Notes: generated by a model not told the origin, from the letters alone. A stretch of 64,000 nucleotides of DNA from Sinohyriopsis cumingii (GCA_028554795.2 CM068835.1:61163219-61227218), one strand, 5' to 3'. Shown: positions 1-9,340, counted from the first letter of the stretch. Translations and numbers: made by a program.

Positions 1-130
1 ATGTTTTTTACCAAAATTGCCAAAAAATACCAAAAATCTACCGAAAATGACCAAAAATCTACCGAAAATGACCAAAAATGCCACAAAATGGTCATTTTTT
101 CTTGTCGGTGAAAACCCAAGGAAATCAATT
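1..130. repeat. Short A-rich tandem repeats and hairpin
   Basis: A unit of about 21 bp (CCAAAAATCTACCGAAAATGA) occurs about twice in tandem, with shorter related pieces around it. It is followed by a 9-bp inverted repeat, AAAATGACC at 65-73 and GGTCATTTT at 90-98, with a 16-base loop. It lies just upstream of the polymerase-helicase gene, so it may be part of the element's non-coding end or a replication signal. The window starts here, so the left terminus cannot be placed. Confidence 0.5.
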
Positions 131-261
131 AGAATACGACGATGTTTTTTGCAATCGCAGAAAAATATTCTATTGTAAATCAATAGCGCGCTTAGCAAAA
201 TCCTCATCTCCGAGTAATTCATTATACTATATTCTTTCATTTAAATATTTGTTTTAATTAT

Positions 262-3200
262 ATGGAGGAGGAGTTCGAGAGATTAGCAGCAATTAAGCCC
301 TGGAAAAATATTAAGTTCAATCTCGATAGAGCCCTCAAGGACACACCAAAAGCGTTAATAAACGATAGAACCCTGTTAAATAAAATACGCGATTGTATCA
401 ATGAATTCAAGCGTGATGGTGCATCTCATAGTTAGTCAACATTTCGAATTGATGGCGTTGTTGATGCTACCATGAACGACAAACGCGCAGCAATGATAAT
501 ATCACAACTTGGCTCCAGCAAGTATTTCTTCAGAGTAAAATTTATTGTCCGGGTGGAATCAGGCAATTGGATCATACGTGATAAATTTGAACCAGTTCCC
601 AGCGACAAGAAAACAGTCATTGTTAGCCGCGACTCCAAGCCCGGGCTGTTAACCGGAATTGACCGACCGTACTATGAACGAGCGTATCCTGAAACAGCAG
701 TTGTTTATGGAATATACCCGTTAAATAAGAAACCTGATATCGGAAAACTAGCGCCGATGAAACAGTCAACGGGGATAAATTGTGTAGCAGAACGAATAAT
801 AGAGCATTTTACAAATGCATGTCGAGGAAACAAATTGACTGATTTACGACGTAGCAAAATCAACCAGTGGGAGGAGACAGTGCGCGAGCGTGGAGCAACC
901 ATCAGCGACATAGCGAGATTAGAAACGTCGTTGAGATTTCCAATAACCGTTACAACGATAACCGGTGAAGTATTATACGAATCAAAGTATAAATCAAAGG
1001 GAGCCCCAATCAAAATTATTGATCATAACGAACACGCGTGGACGTCCGCGGTCACAATATTTCCACGGGATAGAACAGTAAAGTATATCCCGGGGGAATT
1101 TTTGGGAGAAGAATTCTCCGGGGATGGTTTTCTCGCGGAGAGGAAACTATTTGATGCTATTGCTTGTTTGTGTAAAAACGACCCCGTATCAGTGTGGTTA
1201 CTTCGCAGCGCTGAAAACGATGCGGATACCTTTGATCAGTTTGTAAGACCAAACGGTGAATTATATCGCACTGAAGCGTTTCACAACAAGATGAAAAAAA
1301 CCGCCATGGAATTTGAAGAGCATGATGAACAACTGCTAACAAATTGTTTTACGATTCCATCGGTTGCGGCTCATGTTGCAGCAAGGAAAAATGCGTGGAG
1401 ACCAACGCGCAAGGAATTTCTACCGGATGTACAATCCATTTGTTTGGAGTATTATCACGGTGGACTATGGAACACTGAATACAACCGCGACGCTATGATC
1501 TCCGTTGATATGGTTGCCTGTTATCCAGCGAGTTTTCTCGGGTATGGATCCGCCGCTGGGTACTTTAGACGATTTGGACACCCCAGACATGAAATGACTC
1601 GTGTTGCTATTAATGGACCACTGCCTGATTTTGATTTAACCGGATTCGCTCGCATAGTATCATTTGAATTCGCGGCAGGACTTCATCGCTGTTGCTATAT
1701 TTGGATCGGTAGACACATGACTGAAAAGAAGTGGCTGCCAATAGCGCTGCTAAGGTATATGATTGATTGTAAAATGCTAGTTTCGTTGATTGTCAGTGAC
1801 GCGATTGTATCATACCGGGCGCAGACTGAAGTCTGGTTACCAGAACCGGAGCGTCTAGATAGTATAATTGACGAATCCAGAAAACAGATTGATGCCGACG
1901 AGGAATATATCATCGAATGGTCCAGGAGGATATTCAACCAACGAAACCGCGAGGCAAAAGATCTCGGTAGAAGAATAATTGGTAAGTTCACACAAGGTGG
2001 AAAAAACTGCGATTACAAACGATATTGCTCACGGCTGATTATAGATGACGCAGAATATGATTTTGTAATCAAGGACGCAGTGGCGAAAAATAGATACGTG
2101 AACTGCAAAACAGCTTTCTTGTCCAATGGAACAAGGTTGGGTACAGTTGTTACTTACAGCGACGGAGACAGCCCAGCATACCCGCATTTGAGGGCGTCTA
2201 TGCTGGGTTACGCCGCTATCAATTTATTCTCGATGATAAATAGATTTCCCGACACCGCGGTTAGAGTAGCCGTTGATTCATTTTATATTGACGTAAAGTA
2301 TAAGGGAAACATAGCCAAGTTTACTAGTCCGGACGAGAGTTGGGGTACATGGAGAATTAAAAATGAAATACGACGCGATTATTCCCCGTCAGCAGATGTC
2401 ACCGTTGAAAATAATTACTTACGCGGTGATAAATTGTCAGAATGGTCTAATGCACCACCGTGTTCTGATCCAATTTGTAGGCATAAAACAGTTTATTTAA
2501 GCGGCTGTGGCGGGTCGGGAAAAACGACTCGGGCAATTGAATTATTTCGAACGCGGGCAAGTATAATCGTGCTTACACCGACCCATAGATTAGCGCGAGA
2601 GATAAAACAACGAAATGTTAACGCCGTTACTTATCACAGCTTTTTTCGATACAGCGGCGGTGAGTGGACTCCTGATCGAATGGGTGAAAAATTTATTTAT
2701 GAGGTTATCATCTGGGATGAGATATGTACTGTTTCGTTAGGTGTTTTACAAATGTTTCTTGATTGGTTGCTGCTCGCGAATACAGCGGTGATCATGTGTG
2801 GCGACCATGGCCAACCACCACCATTTGTCGGCGAGGGTCCACATGATTGGTTAAAGGGTTTTGTGGACTATTATGAAGAAACCCATACTGATTACCGAGC
2901 ACTTGATGAACAACTGCGCGAGGTTAAAAAATTAATCAGATTACAGCCGGATAGAATTCAGTGTGAAATAATCCGCGAGGTGATTCCGGAAACGCCGTTA
3001 AATGAATTCTGGGAAACATGGAGACCAAACGATTTGATTGTAGCGAGTAGAAAGATAGTCAGAGACACACTTCAGCGGAAGTTGTTTACGTTGCATAAGG
3101 GAAAGTTTCCAACGCGCCCAGTGCCGTTATGTTATAGACTCGCGGACACACGGCGGCAGAACATTGAAGTTGAAATCCCGGGCCCAACAGCGTCAGGGAC

Positions 3201-3579
3201 AAAAAAACAAGTTCTTGTGCTGAATGATATCGTGCTCGTTGATATCAGCGTCGTCGAGAACGCGCTACGTGCTGATAAATCCCCGTGGACGCTAGGATAC
3301 GCAACAACAATACATTCCTCGCAGGGACTGACTATCACGGACACAATTGTTTGGATGGTTGATAATCGCATCGAATGGTCAAATCTAGTCTATCTTGCAG
3401 TGTCCCGAGTACGGAGGATAAATCAGCTTCGAAGAATTGTTATTGACGAAGCCACCGACGAAGCCGGCGACAAAGTCACCAACGACATCATCGATGCAAG
3501 CGTCATTGATAGAAAACTCTCGGGTTACCGCCAACAGGATAAAAAAAACAGCGGCGTTTTGATATTGATGCCAAATTAA
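262..3579 (+). CDS. PolB-like/SF1 helicase fusion protein of a virus-like element
   Basis: Large replication protein. It is fully open for 1035 codons from ATG 472, and the same frame extends up to ATG 262 through one TAG at 433-435. The start at 262 is favoured because the decayed copy at 17109 begins with an alignable N-terminus (MEEEFERLA here, MAECERLAV there). Numbering from ATG 472: the polymerase-like half has a motif-A-like SVDMVACYPAS (344-354), a possible motif B GKFTQGG (504-510) and a motif-C-like VRVAVDSFYI (597-606). The right copy has TD instead of VD at the motif C site, closer to the family DTDS. The helicase half has motif I SGCGGSGKTT (677-686), Ia LTPTHRLA, II IIWDE (746-750), III CGDHGQ (776-781), V GYATTIHSSQGLT (942-954) and VI VYLAVSRVRR (973-982), an SF1 Pif1/RecD-like set. 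The polymerase assignment rests on motifs only; the helicase is secure. Confidence 0.85.
433..435 (+). other. In-frame TAG near the 5' end of the polymerase-helicase gene
   Basis: This TAG interrupts the frame that joins ATG 262 to the long open frame from 472. The decayed middle copy has sequence alignable to both sides of it, so the segment before the stop is genuine coding sequence. It is either an inactivating mutation, a read-through site, or a sign that the functional start has moved to ATG 472. Confidence 0.7.
3543..3549 (+). promoter_or_regulatory. Candidate -1 ribosomal frameshift site, A AAA AAC
   Basis: In the helicase frame the codons read GAT AAA AAA AAC, so the canonical heptamer X XXY YYZ = A AAA AAC sits in phase at 3543-3549. 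A -1 slip places the ribosome at 3549 in the frame of the HNH nuclease, which stays open to 3764. Without a slip, translation stops at 3577-3579. A modest 6-bp hairpin (3553-3558 with 3567-3572, two G-U pairs) starts 3 nt downstream. The right copy keeps the same heptamer and phase at 62726-62720. Confidence 0.65.
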
Positions 3580-3764
3580 TAATTGCGTTACGACAACAAC
3601 AGAATAATCACTGCGCGAGTTGTAATTGTATAATGCGCTGGCGTTATTCGGATAAAGACGCTCGCCAATTTACCGTGGACAGGATCGATAACAGTCTCGG
3701 TCATGTCAAAACCAATGTGAGATTAACCTGTCTTGAGTGTAATAGACGCAACGGCGCTAGTTAA
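3543..3764 (+). CDS. HNH endonuclease domain, in the -1 frame of the helicase gene
   Basis: This frame opens after a TAA at 3540-3542, has no upstream ATG of its own, and encodes about 73 residues ending at TAA 3762-3764. It shows the layout of a zinc-bound HNH domain: a CxxC knuckle (HCASC), the core FTVDRIDNSLGH followed by an N, and a second CxxC (CLECNRR). It overlaps the 3' end of the helicase frame and lies in -1 relative to it, with the slippery heptamer at the junction. The likely product is a C-terminal nuclease extension of the polymerase-helicase; such a domain could nick DNA for replication or recombination (inference). Its end overlaps the tail of the convergent integrase gene by 8 bp. 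The right copy has the same domain in the same relative frame. Confidence 0.8.
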   Translation, partial: KKQRRFDIDAKLIIALRQQQNNHCASCNCIMRWRYSDKDARQFTVDRIDNSLGHVKTNVRLTCLECNRRNGAS

Positions 3765-4701
3765 GACCACGCGGGGGTAATTGAGTATCGTCAGGTATCA
3801 CTTGTAGTTGCTCGCGTGTAAACCCCCGCTGTGGGGCAGTTGAATCCAGTCTATAGATCGGTGGTCTATCAGTTGATCGTGTTATCGTTGATATGTTATG
3901 TGTGGTAACACTCCAGATAGGATCAGTAGCTCTTTTTTTACCGCCTTCAAGCTCTCCTGGTTCATATAGATATCTCACGGTGACATCGCCGAGAATCGGC
4001 TTGGAAACGCTATCTTTTTTTGATCTTCCGGGTATGTACTCGTATTTAATCGCGTCGCTGGGCTTCATGTTGATTGCTCGGGTAATCTCGTTATTTAACG
4101 CTGCAATTACGCCTGGCAACCTTTTGACCCATTCACGAGATCGTTTTTCTTGGATGAATTCTTTTGCGTACTGATATCCAAATAACCGTTCAGCGAGAGT
4201 CCGATTGAATCGTTCAACAATTGCCTGATCACGATGTAGCGCAGTATGACCTCGTCGTATCGCGACGCTATGATGTTTCAGCGTTGATAAAACAGCGCCG
4301 CGAAATTCACTACAGGGATCAACTTGTAATAGATTTGGCCAGCGCAGAGGACCTCTTCGGTAAATCCGCTCAAACGCATCGGCTACTTCAGTTGCTGACT
4401 TTGTTTTTAACGGCTCCGCTTGTTTGTATCGACTCGCAACATCAACTACGGTTAGCGCGTATTTGTAGCCGCTGTCATGCGGCAGAAATAGTATATCAGC
4501 CTGATGAACTTCATTAGGTACGCCGACATCAAAGCGCGAGAAGTTGATTTGTTTAGGCGGTGGTAGATAGATTTGCCATATAGCCTGTTTGGATAACCAA
4601 TTAGCCGCAGTGGCCTTTGTTACCTTTGCAGCGCTTGCAAGCTTACCAATTGCGGCCTTCCCCTTCCAGTATCCTCTCGGAGAATAATAGATGGATTCCA
4701 T
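3757..4701 (-). CDS. Retrovirus-type DDE integrase (rve fold)
   Basis: 314-residue protein with an intact frame and ATG start. Residues 1-45 form an N-terminal domain that looks helix-turn-helix-like (AAKVTKATAANWLSKQA). The rve catalytic core follows: HQADILFLPHD with the first Asp at 69, TVVDVASRY, LLQVDPCSEFRG with the second Asp at 128, and AIVERFNRTLAERLFGYQY with Glu 163. The second Asp and the Glu are 35 residues apart, as in the D,D-35-E signature. The C-terminal part (DVTVRYLYEPGE, then a basic stretch) resembles the DNA-binding tail of Polinton and retroelement integrases. Such enzymes insert linear viral or transposon DNA into the host genome. An oddity is Cys where most relatives have Gly after the second Asp (DPCSEF). 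It follows the phospholipase gene by 7 bp, probably in one transcription unit, and ends tail to tail with the HNH frame. Confidence 0.92.
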   Translation of the reverse strand: MESIYYSPRGYWKGKAAIGKLASAAKVTKATAANWLSKQAIWQIYLPPPKQINFSRFDVGVPNEVHQADILFLPHDSGYKYALTVVDVASRYKQAEPLKTKSATEVADAFERIYRRGPLRWPNLLQVDPCSEFRGAVLSTLKHHSVAIRRGHTALHRDQAIVERFNRTLAERLFGYQYAKEFIQEKRSREWVKRLPGVIAALNNEITRAINMKPSDAIKYEYIPGRSKKDSVSKPILGDVTVRYLYEPGELEGGKKRATDPIWSVTTHNISTITRSTDRPPIYRLDSTAPQRGFTREQLQVIPDDTQLPPRGLN

Positions 4702-4708
4702 GTTGTTA

Positions 4709-5083
4709 TTAATTACCAGCGCCCATCATTAATTTACCTTTCATAGCCGATTTTACCAACCATGAGGCCAATTTTTCTTTGAAGGATTTATCAGGAATGG
4801 CATTTAACGCGTGAATTAATTTTACGTCCGCGATATGACGCTGTTGCAGATCGCTACTTTTGTAGTAAGCAACATCATGAGCATGACACGCCTTATCGAT
4901 AGCGTTTATTGGATACTCACCGGGTTTGGGCTGATTTTGATCATCGAGTCTGATATCTAATCGTGTTCCGGGGCCACAGTAGCTATATCCTGGGAGGTGC
5001 TTTTCTCCTGGATACTTTGCCCACGGTGTTCCGGGGAGTTTTGCCAATTTGACTGCAATATCACCTCCTCGCTTTTTTTTAAA
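4709..5083 (-). CDS. Parvovirus-type phospholipase A2 domain
   Basis: The frame opens in the A-run at 5073-5083 and has no ATG; the first near-start is TTG at 5047. Counting from the TTG, the calcium loop is YCGPGT (23-28) and the catalytic segment is IDKACHAHDVAYYKS with His 57/Asp 58. This is the pattern of the short phospholipase A2 of parvovirus VP1, also known from adintovirus-like elements, where the enzyme opens endosomal membranes during entry. A basic stretch (KKKRGGD) precedes the domain. The frame is -1 to the zinc ribbon frame upstream, and the junction carries slippery sequence, so the protein may be made as a zinc ribbon-phospholipase fusion by frameshifting. Independent initiation at a non-ATG codon, or a one-base sequence error, are alternatives. 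The integrase gene follows 7 bp downstream. Confidence 0.85.
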   Translation of the reverse strand, partial: FKKKRGGDIAVKLAKLPGTPWAKYPGEKHLPGYSYCGPGTRLDIRLDDQNQPKPGEYPINAIDKACHAHDVAYYKSSDLQQRHIADVKLIHALNAIPDKSFKEKLASWLVKSAMKGKLMMGAGN

Positions 5084-5235
5084 GCGTCCCCGGGTCTAAT
5101 AGAAATAAATCTAAATTTCTTTGTACCGCATTGTACACACTTACCAGTAAGGGCCGATCTGTTATTTCTTGTTGTAGCGGTTGTCATATCATTTGTGCCA
5201 GTACGTACTCTACACTTCACACAATATAGATCCAT
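4957..5235 (-). CDS. Small zinc ribbon protein (DUF5679-like)
   Basis: ATG start at 5235 and 92 codons. The first 45 residues form a four-cysteine ribbon: YCVKC near the N-terminus and GKCVQCGTKKF about 30 residues on, with a basic, Thr/Arg-rich linker. This matches the short DUF5679-like ribbons common in large DNA viruses and related elements; their role is not known to me. The second half overlaps the phospholipase gene in another frame and looks like an unconstrained read-on. The slippery run TTTAAAAAAAA at 5083-5073 sits at the change-over, so the ribbon may be the N-terminus of a frameshift product with the phospholipase. The ATG is 5 bp from that of the divergent ATPase gene, as in the right copy. 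Confidence 0.75.
   Translation of the reverse strand: MDLYCVKCRVRTGTNDMTTATTRNNRSALTGKCVQCGTKKFRFISIRPGDALKKSEEVILQSNWQNSPEHRGQSIQEKSTSQDIATVAPEHD
5074..5083 (-). promoter_or_regulatory. Candidate -1 frameshift run between zinc ribbon and phospholipase
   Basis: In the ribbon frame the - strand reads GCT TTA AAA AAA AGC. This holds two overlapping, in-phase slippery heptamers: T TTA AAA (5083-5077) and A AAA AAA (5080-5074). A -1 slip enters the phospholipase frame, which otherwise lacks an ATG. The right copy does not keep this run, so the evidence is weaker than for the helicase/HNH junction. Confidence 0.45.
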
Positions 5236-5240
5236 AATTT

Positions 5241-5915
5241 ATGTATAAAGATATGAATATAATTGATTTTTCGGCGACTAAAACAAGAGAACCAGTTAAG
5301 CATGTTGCAGCGTTACCAAACTCGACCCGGATGATTATCATCGGACCATCTGGATCCGGCAAGACGCAATTGTTACTTAATTTAATAATGAGATGGATGA
5401 AGTGGGATAAGTTGTATTTAATCGCCCCTAGCGTAGATGATCAACGATGCTACGAGGTGTTGAAAGATTTTAACGAGAATGCATCAGCGATCGCTGAAAA
5501 AAATGTTATTGAGTTTATTACAGATATCAATGATGCACCAGGTATTGATGATATTGATGGCGACGTTAACAATCTAGTCGTGTACGATGATGTTATGTTA
5601 GACAATCAAAAAAACCCAGCTAGGATATTTTCCAGAGGCAGGCATAAAAACACTGACGTGATATATGTCACTCAACGATACACTCAGATTCCAAAAGTAA
5701 TCAGAGATAACTGTAATATTCTTGCTGTGTTCAACGGCGTTGATACACACACGCTACGAAATATTTGGCAGACATGGTGCGGCGGTGACATGGACTTTAA
5801 TGTTTTTCGGAACTTTTTTAGTCATGCTCAGTCGACCCCACATGGATTTGTAACGATAAATTTACATGACCCCCGGACACGATATCGTATCGGACTTGAC
5901 CAAATATTCGGTTAG
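5241..5915 (+). CDS. A32/FtsK-HerA-like DNA packaging ATPase
   Basis: 224-residue protein, intact from ATG to TAG. Walker A is GPSGSGKT at residues 35-42 and Walker B is NLVVYDDV at 111-118. The segment FSRGRHKNTDVIYVTQ at 130-145 is the sensor region typical of poxvirus A32-type packaging ATPases and of Polinton/adintovirus and virophage relatives. Such ATPases pump genomic DNA into preformed capsids, so the gene implies a virion-forming element. Length matches the family. It is transcribed away from the zinc ribbon gene, with only 5 bp between the two ATGs. A decayed, clearly homologous copy lies at 60694-61270. Confidence 0.93.
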   Translation: MYKDMNIIDFSATKTREPVKHVAALPNSTRMIIIGPSGSGKTQLLLNLIMRWMKWDKLYLIAPSVDDQRCYEVLKDFNENASAIAEKNVIEFITDINDAPGIDDIDGDVNNLVVYDDVMLDNQKNPARIFSRGRHKNTDVIYVTQRYTQIPKVIRDNCNILAVFNGVDTHTLRNIWQTWCGGDMDFNVFRNFFSHAQSTPHGFVTINLHDPRTRYRIGLDQIFG

Positions 5916-5946
5916 TTGTAAATAATTTTCATTGTAAATAACCTCT

Positions 5947-6190
5947 TAGCAGCAGAGGGGGCGATGACATCGACGCGGTCGTCGCGCTTTTTTACCCGAC
6001 GCTGACGACACTGGGATCGCTGAGTGCAGAAGGAATATTAAACTAAATGACGTTCCGGACAATCCCCCCCGACGACGACGTCGTTTTTTTTTACCAGGCG
6101 CTGACGACGCCGGATCCGCTGAGTGCAGAAGGTATTAATTAAGCCAAATGACGATTGAGCCAATTGTCCGATTCGCCCCCTCTGCTGCTA
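5947..6190. repeat. Terminal-type inverted repeat with internal direct repeats
   Basis: An 18-bp sequence, TAGCAGCAGAGGGGGCGA at 5947-5964, is repeated exactly inverted at 6173-6190. Between them lie two imperfect direct repeats of about 80-85 bp, each with a T-run, CGCTGACGAC, CGCTGAGTGCAGAAGG and AAATGACG. The outer copy, ending CTGCTGCT at 6189, is in the orientation expected for the right end of the left element; G+C-rich sequence stops here and AT-rich repeats begin. Related motifs end the other two viral copies. An alternative reading is a small TA-flanked non-autonomous element at 5949-6188. Confidence 0.7.
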
Positions 6191-6229
6191 TAATTGGGAG
6201 AAAAATACATCTTCTGAATTGGAGTAAAA

Positions 6230-9200
6230 CTAAAATACCCTTTTGGACACGTACAAATAATTGACAGTTACAGATCCAATGCTGCCAGTCGGATGTCCAA
6301 TATGGCTGCCATATTTGCCATCTTGAAAATCTTCCTTTCGTTACTTTTTCTGAATGGAAAGACATACGGACATGGGGTGTTCACAAGAAGTCTTTGTCTA
6401 ATGTCAAGTCGGTTGTAAAGGAAAATGATGTTGATCTGATATCTAATGTCTGCCACAGTGATGAAAATGTGTTTTATATATTGCCATTCCTCATGAATGA
6501 CTTGTCATATGAACATGGATTTTTTTACCTGGAACATTAAGTTGGATTAACTAAAGATGATGCTAATCTGAAATTCAGTAGGGCCAGAATGGCAGCCATC
6601 ATGAAAATCTTCTTCCTACTCATCTTGGACTGAATGGCATATGGTTTCATTATTGCACTATGTTTTCAATATTGCAGTGTTTTTCATGAAAGCATCTGCC
6701 ACCATGGAATTCTTCCTAAATACAGCCTTGTTAGATCAATAATGTTGTCTAATGTCAAGTTGGTTCTAAAGGAAAATGACGTTGATCTGATATCTAATGT
6801 CAGCTATAGTGATGAAAATGTTTTTTATATAGCTTTTTCTTCTGAATGAATTGTCATATGAACATGGCTCGTTTTACTTGAAACATTGAGTATGGTTAAT
6901 CTGACATTCAATAGGGCTTGAATAGCAGCCGTCTTGAAAATCTTCTTCCTACTCCTCCTGGACAGAATGGCATGTTGACACATAAGACGTCTTGTGATGT
7001 CTAGTTGGTTCTAAATAAAAATGTACTTAGTCACAAGTCTAATTACTAGGGCAGCAATATTGTAAAATCATCTGGATGAATGTCACAACCCCACTATGGT
7101 ATTATAAATAATAATATGGATCTGCTACAATATTATAAAAAGTAATGCAAAAGGTATGCATTAAAATTTAATGGCTCCAAGGTCCCAGTCAGTATTACGG
7201 ACACTAGATTCATAAAACAACTCACTGTTGACTAACTTATAATTTTGTGAAATATAAATTATCAGTTCAAATAACCTCATAGAATAAATCTTCAATTACA
7301 ATTTGAATGTAAAGCTTATATTCATTTCTATTTAGACAATACTGGCCATGCTAACTAAATGCCACTTTACATTTAATTCATCACATGAAGGTTAATAACC
7401 TATGGTGGGAGAGCCTCTGTACAGTTCATTGGCCCTGGTACTCTACTACTATTGATTTCTTTACTTTTTTCTCTTCTGTCTTATTCTCCCAACTCATTCC
7501 GCCTTATTTACAAAATGTCACTATTTACACACATGAATCTATCAGTGCTGTTTCGCATGAGTTTCTTGGCAAGCTTTCATTGCCAACTCTCACAAGCACC
7601 ATGGCAATCTCTCAGTTCCATCCCTTGTGAGCACGCTGGGAATCTATCAGTGCCACAACTCATAGCACTCTAGGAGCATCCTGACGAAATATAAGGGACA
7701 TACACTCTTGTCTCCCTACCACACTCTTTGGACTTTTACCAGTCTCTCATGGACCTTCCTTCACACTAATGGTGACAACTTTACCAGGCCCTAAGCACAT
7801 ACTAATTCCACGTATACATGATTTGATCTTTAAGTATAAAAATGTCACTAAATACATTTTTGAAACACACTCACACATCTAAATGTTGATCTGTTCACAC
7901 AAAGGAATCTACCCATCTCTAATAAGTAGTCGTTTGCATTGCATGCACCCTGATCCTCCTGGACAGAAGGACATGTTGACACAAAAGACTTCTTGTGATG
8001 TCTAGTTGGTTCTAAATGAAAATGTACTTAGTCACAAGTCTAATGACTAGATCAGCAAGCATATTGTAAAATCATATGGATGAATGTCACAACCCTATTA
8101 TAAATAATACTATGGATCTTCTACAATATTATAAAAGGTACTGCAGAAGGTATGCATTAAAATATAATGACTCCAAGGTCCCAGTCAGTATTACTGACAC
8201 TCTAGATTCATAGATTAACTCAAGTTTGAAAAGCTAACAATTTTGTGAAATATAAATTATAAGTTCAAATAACCTCATAGAATAAATCTTCAATTTCAAT
8301 TTGAATGTAAAGCTTCTGTTCAGGTTTAGTTTGAGGCAATAATGGCCATGTTAACTAAATACCACTATACATTTAGTTCATCACATGAAGGTTAATGACT
8401 TATGGTGAGAGAATATATTCAGTACATTGGCTCTTGTACTCATCTGCTATTGATTTCTCTTCTTTCCTCCTTCCGTCTTATTCCCCAACTCATTCCGTCT
8501 TATTCATCAAATGTCAATGTGTACACCCATGAATCTATCAGTGCTGTTTCGTATGAGTTGCATGGAAACCTCTAATTACCATGTCTCACAAGCACCCTAG
8601 CAATATCTCAGTGCCATCTCTCAAAGCACCCTGGGAGCTTCTTGAAGAAACACGAAGGACGTACACTCTCGTCCCGTCTTCTTACCCTACTCTTTAGAAT
8701 TTTATGTCTCTCTCATGAAACTTCCATCAGACTAATCGTGACAACTTTACCAGGCCATATGCACATACGAATTCCACTTATACATACTTTGATCTTTAAG
8801 TATGAATAATGTCACTCAATACATTTTTATAACACACGTACACATCTAAATGTTGATCAGGTTAGACACAGGAATCTACCCATCGCTAATAAGTAATCAT
8901 TCTTATTGCATGCACTATACAGAATGCCATAAGTATACATATACACATAAATCAAACTCATTTTAATTACGCATAGTTCTCAATCTATATGCTGAAAAAA
9001 TATTAGTACACATCATAATTCAATCTTAAAAATTCAACTGTGTTATGATTCAGGATTTAATAAAATCCACTTGCTACAAATAATGTTTCAGTAATCTAAA
9101 AAATGAACTATGCAAGCAAATCAAAGATAATTACTCGGCCAAGATATTGTCTTATCTTTAGAAATTTATTTTAAATTCCCTACTTTGCATGAGTTACGTC

Positions 9201-9340
9201 TCAGTGTGCATTCAGCTAAAACAGCTTTCAGCTCTACCTCTGATAATATGTCTCTCCCCTACATAAGCTAACTGTGCACTAATGTCTCTATGTGTGCGTA
9301 AAATTAATAATTACACATTTTCCTGCCTAAAGGATAAGCC
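6230..9340. repeat. Repeat family R, two or more diverged units in tandem
   Basis: No gene is visible. A short block, GTCAAGTYGGTTSTAAAGGAAA to GTCATATGAACATGG, occurs at about 6402-6515 and 6744-6865. A longer unit of roughly 1 kb, starting near GACAGAAKGACATGTTGACAC, occurs at about 6960-7920 and 7965-9340. All of these recur at 19.4-21.2 kb. Short open frames inside are not conserved between copies in a coding-like way. Confidence 0.75.

Noticed and set aside
3580..3764. HNH frame as an independent small gene
   Set aside because: It has no ATG upstream of the first CxxC, overlaps the helicase end, and has the same -1 relation in the second copy.
5241..6190. Possible CRISPR-like or origin repeat near the ATPase gene
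   Set aside because: Only two long imperfect direct repeats inside an inverted pair. There is no spacer pattern, and the context is a eukaryotic virus-like element.
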